From an uncultured Planctomycetaceae bacterium (GTDB lineage Bacteria; Planctomycetota; Planctomycetia; Pirellulales; Lacipirellulaceae), in contig CALMBE010000278.1 of assembly GCA_937860165.1 (NCBI GenBank), forward strand, positions 1-8,161: a stretch of DNA of 8,161 nt, in the 5' to 3' direction. Every line of letters starts with the position of its first letter. The stretch's first letter is position 1. This document shows, piece after piece, positions 6,701 through 8,161 of this stretch. The translations under genes were made by a program, and so were the position numbers. The notes below the pieces were generated by a model that was not told the origin of the DNA, did no database searches, and saw nothing but the letters and a program-made list of their open reading frames with translations.

Positions 6701-8161
6701 AAGCCAATTGGCACCGGTTTGGCCGATTGGGGTCGTAAGGAAAGTTCCAAATTGGCGTTTGAAAATATTCATGCGTTCCTATCCGGTCCCGGGAATCCGC
6801 ATGATTATGCCACACAGGAAGCAGCGCACGGGACCGAGGCGGAACCCGAGGGCGAAACGAGTGACCATGGCCATCTCGATCCGGCAGATTTCGTCGCCGA
6901 CGGGATTAGCTACTATCTGCAAGCAATCGTGAGTCACGCCCGCGATGGCTTCATCTGGCAAAAGATGCGGATGCCTCGCAGTTACGATTACAAAACGACG
7001 CGCAACAAGGGCTACAATGAACGTTTGCGGATGCCGCGGTTCCCATTTACCGAAGCGCAGCGCGAGTCGGTCATCACCTTCGTGCTGGGGCTAGTTAGCG
7101 AACCCCCGGCCGACAAGTTCGTTTATCACCCCGATGCGCGGCGTGAAGCGATTGTTGCCGGGCGACAGGTGTTGGATCGCTTCAACTGTGCCGGTTGCCA
7201 CACGCTGCAAATGGAGCAATGGCAGGTGGCGTTCCGCGAGGGTGATTTTGAATCGCCCATTGAAGTGGCGGATTTCCCGTTCTTGGAGAATCATTTCACG
7301 GATCCGCAAATAGCCGAGTCCCTGGTGCCCGACGCGCGAGGTCGCATGCGTGCTTCGCTCAACGGTCTGCCGGTCATGAATGAGGAAACCGGTCTGCCCG
7401 AAAAATTTGACATCGACGGCTTGACCCTCGAACCAGACGATACGGAGAGCGATCCCTATTATCGCTTCACCCTCTGGAAAGATGCCCTCGTAGCTGGCGA
7501 ACCTTGGTACGTGGGTATCCAGGACCTGATGGTTCCCGGCAGTCGCACGGGGTACGGTCCCGCGGAAGGAAAAGCCCATGCCGCGTGGGGTGGCGACCTG
7601 GCGCGATACTTGTATCCGAAGGTGATCGCCCATGCCAAGGAAACCAACCCACAAGTAAAGGGTTCCGAGGCCTGGGGTTGGTTGCCACCACCGTTGATGT
7701 TCGAGGGCGAGAAAGTTCAATCGGATTGGCTGCACTCGTTCTTGATGGATCCCCCTTCGATCCGCCCCGCGGCGGCGATGCGGATGCCGAACTTCCACAT
7801 GTCGAGCGACGAAGCGGCGAAGCTGGTGAATTACTTTGCAGCAACCGCCGGGGCCGAATTCCCCTATGAGTACAAAGAACGGCAGCGCGCCAGTTACCTG
7901 GCCACAGCCGAGTCCGCGCATCCTGGACGCCTCGACGATGCGCTGAAAATCGTGGTCAACGGGAACTATTGTGTGAAGTGCCACTCGGTGGAAGACTTTA
8001 ATCCGCAAGGGGATGCCACGACTTTTGGTCCAAACTTAGCGAACGTCCACGAGCGATTGCGGCCCGAGTTCATCCGCAATTGGATTGCCAATCCGAAGCG
8101 GATCTTGCCATACACCGGCATGCCGGTGAACATTCCGTTTGATCCCACGCCGCCGAATTTT
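3773..8161 (+). CDS. Giant membrane-anchored multihaem c-type cytochrome with PDZ-like domain (3' end outside window)
   Basis: Probable electron acceptor of the Rieske centre, replacing cytochrome c1 or f. The frame is open to the window end (1463 codons, no stop). Order of parts: one uncleaved membrane anchor (about 14-33); a charged, helical, probably coiled-coil region (about 40-280); haem motif 1, CKTCH (331-335); a PDZ-like domain (about 397-460, with GLESGD at 418-423); motif 2, CTVCH (488-492); motif 3, CLKCH (543-547); then class I cytochrome c-like modules with motif 4, CFGCH (579-583), motif 5, CLACH (788-792), motif 6, CFGCH (964-968), motif 7, CAGCH (1139-1143) and motif 8, CVKCH (1400-1404). 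Downstream Met-Pro pairs are candidate sixth ligands: M719, M840, M1067 or M1087, M1338 and M1450. The bulk should lie outside the cytoplasm, where haem c is attached. ATG 3773 is the first start after the hairpin. More haems may follow beyond the window. Confidence 0.93.
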   Translation, partial: MPAHEQTWYDQKVMHIVFALSALVMTIATLWMLAKDHNREWKDWQLSNRKKDAWVIQARHDQLQDQFTAQLDSYDLDLRKAQSEPVDPEVIAGFKSLVSDEQERLEEPQPEFGELDSQLEVVNQAATAAAEARKRLAEAGENLTPELKEESADADEAAASAREELLALLDGFISEARRREKKIAGERKFVAADRTAAVSKLGLMIGEGAAEAEKAKVQGEIDGYNKRISAQTADLGAANRNRIALDNSRASIDASRANLAKERGTMETELARLFEQAQKTQPTGLSRLGEWVTRWPVLNALYSGNVKIDQIWLPDLTINFNFSQAARFDRCKTCHQDISTTAAGTANDPAFPTLPESQRDLTLAINTPDAAPAASDKSDQELVRELYGLVLTNDRIVGYETTALVHYALPGTLAAAAGLESGDVVEAVGGIEVDDKESVENYLLTQVDWGTPAELKVRRGLDHPYTTHPRLDLYLSDSSPHAEKTMGCTVCHDGQGSGTEFQWTSHTPNDSDQQDEWIRKRGWFDNHHWIFPMKPERFVESNCLKCHYDKGSLEPSERFPDPPAPKLVEGWTLVEQYGCFGCHEINGFDGPTRRIGPDLRLEPNYSEVATQTLRDGALTEQEKQWASTLAVMPESAEVRHQLFESIKADAKLAASSETRAEARLSEATHRLADGLKDIEVPGTYRKAGPSLRYLKSKVDFNWLYSWIKLPSEFRPTTRMPQFFGQWEHLESDPEELSKTQRYEGVEIRALTEFLLANSVDFEYLTPPAEVTESPSAERGKWLFESRGCLACHSHGAFTGIASDQGPDLSRVGAKLNTEKGALWVYSWVKQPHRYHARTKMPELYLNPIEEKDAQNKPTGKITDPAADIAAFLLGSTADYQVPQSPASGWEGDDLAALSDLAREWLTSDAIPTGRAKEFIETGIPDSLEPKLKADEKLLLKKNFGNRVVQLQNFVARRTIGKYGCFGCHDIPGFEDAKPIGTGLADWGRKESSKLAFENIHAFLSGPGNPHDYATQEAAHGTEAEPEGETSDHGHLDPADFVADGISYYLQAIVSHARDGFIWQKMRMPRSYDYKTTRNKGYNERLRMPRFPFTEAQRESVITFVLGLVSEPPADKFVYHPDARREAIVAGRQVLDRFNCAGCHTLQMEQWQVAFREGDFESPIEVADFPFLENHFTDPQIAESLVPDARGRMRASLNGLPVMNEETGLPEKFDIDGLTLEPDDTESDPYYRFTLWKDALVAGEPWYVGIQDLMVPGSRTGYGPAEGKAHAAWGGDLARYLYPKVIAHAKETNPQVKGSEAWGWLPPPLMFEGEKVQSDWLHSFLMDPPSIRPAAAMRMPNFHMSSDEAAKLVNYFAATAGAEFPYEYKERQRASYLATAESAHPGRLDDALKIVVNGNYCVKCHSVEDFNPQGDATTFGPNLANVHERLRPEFIRNWIANPKRILPYTGMPVNIPFDPTPPNF

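Noticed and set aside
7091..8008. A 305-codon open frame on the - strand
   Set aside because: It lies entirely opposite the multihaem cytochrome gene, whose frame has verified CXXCH motifs on both sides and inside this span. The reverse translation shows no recognisable domain, so it is a shadow of the coding strand.

Overview
This window looks like a chromosomal piece of a planctomycete, most likely a Pirellulales relative. The reasons are the gene set, the moderately high GC content, start codons without Shine-Dalgarno sequences, and the style of the giant multihaem cytochrome. This assignment is inferred from protein features, not from a database match. All supported genes lie on the + strand. 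Together they encode one respiratory quinol:cytochrome c oxidoreductase of the Rieske/cytochrome b type, with a split, b6f-like cytochrome b.

Layout: positions 1-312 are non-coding upstream DNA. They hold several small dyads, a perfect 12-bp palindrome with a CRP-class core (TGTGA-N6-TCACA) and weak promoter candidates. Four genes follow: a Rieske iron-sulfur protein with a long repetitive N-terminal extension (313-1338); the cytochrome b N-terminal, haem-binding subunit with four haem-ligand histidines and a cysteine matching the haem ci attachment site of cytochrome b6 (1399-2175); an enlarged cytochrome b C-terminal (subunit IV-like) protein with an APWY version of the PEWY motif (2252-3679); and a very large membrane-anchored multihaem c-type cytochrome with a coiled-coil region, a PDZ-like insertion and eight CXXCH motifs in its first 1463 residues (3773 to the window end, still open).

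How they work together (family knowledge plus inference): the two cytochrome b proteins and the Rieske protein form the quinol-oxidising core. The Rieske [2Fe-2S] centre takes one electron, and the b haems, possibly with a haem ci, take the other across the membrane. The multihaem protein sits where cytochrome c1 or f would act and would carry electrons away from the Rieske centre.

The most unusual feature is in the three gaps between the genes. Each gap carries a short array of degenerate 7-bp repeats (GTnnGTn-like, or its complement). In two gaps a forward array is followed by an inverted array, giving long hairpins, and in the second gap the repeat reaches the next start codon. Each gap has its own repeat flavour. 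This looks like a heptanucleotide repeat family targeted to intergenic sites, with possible effects on translation or mRNA processing.
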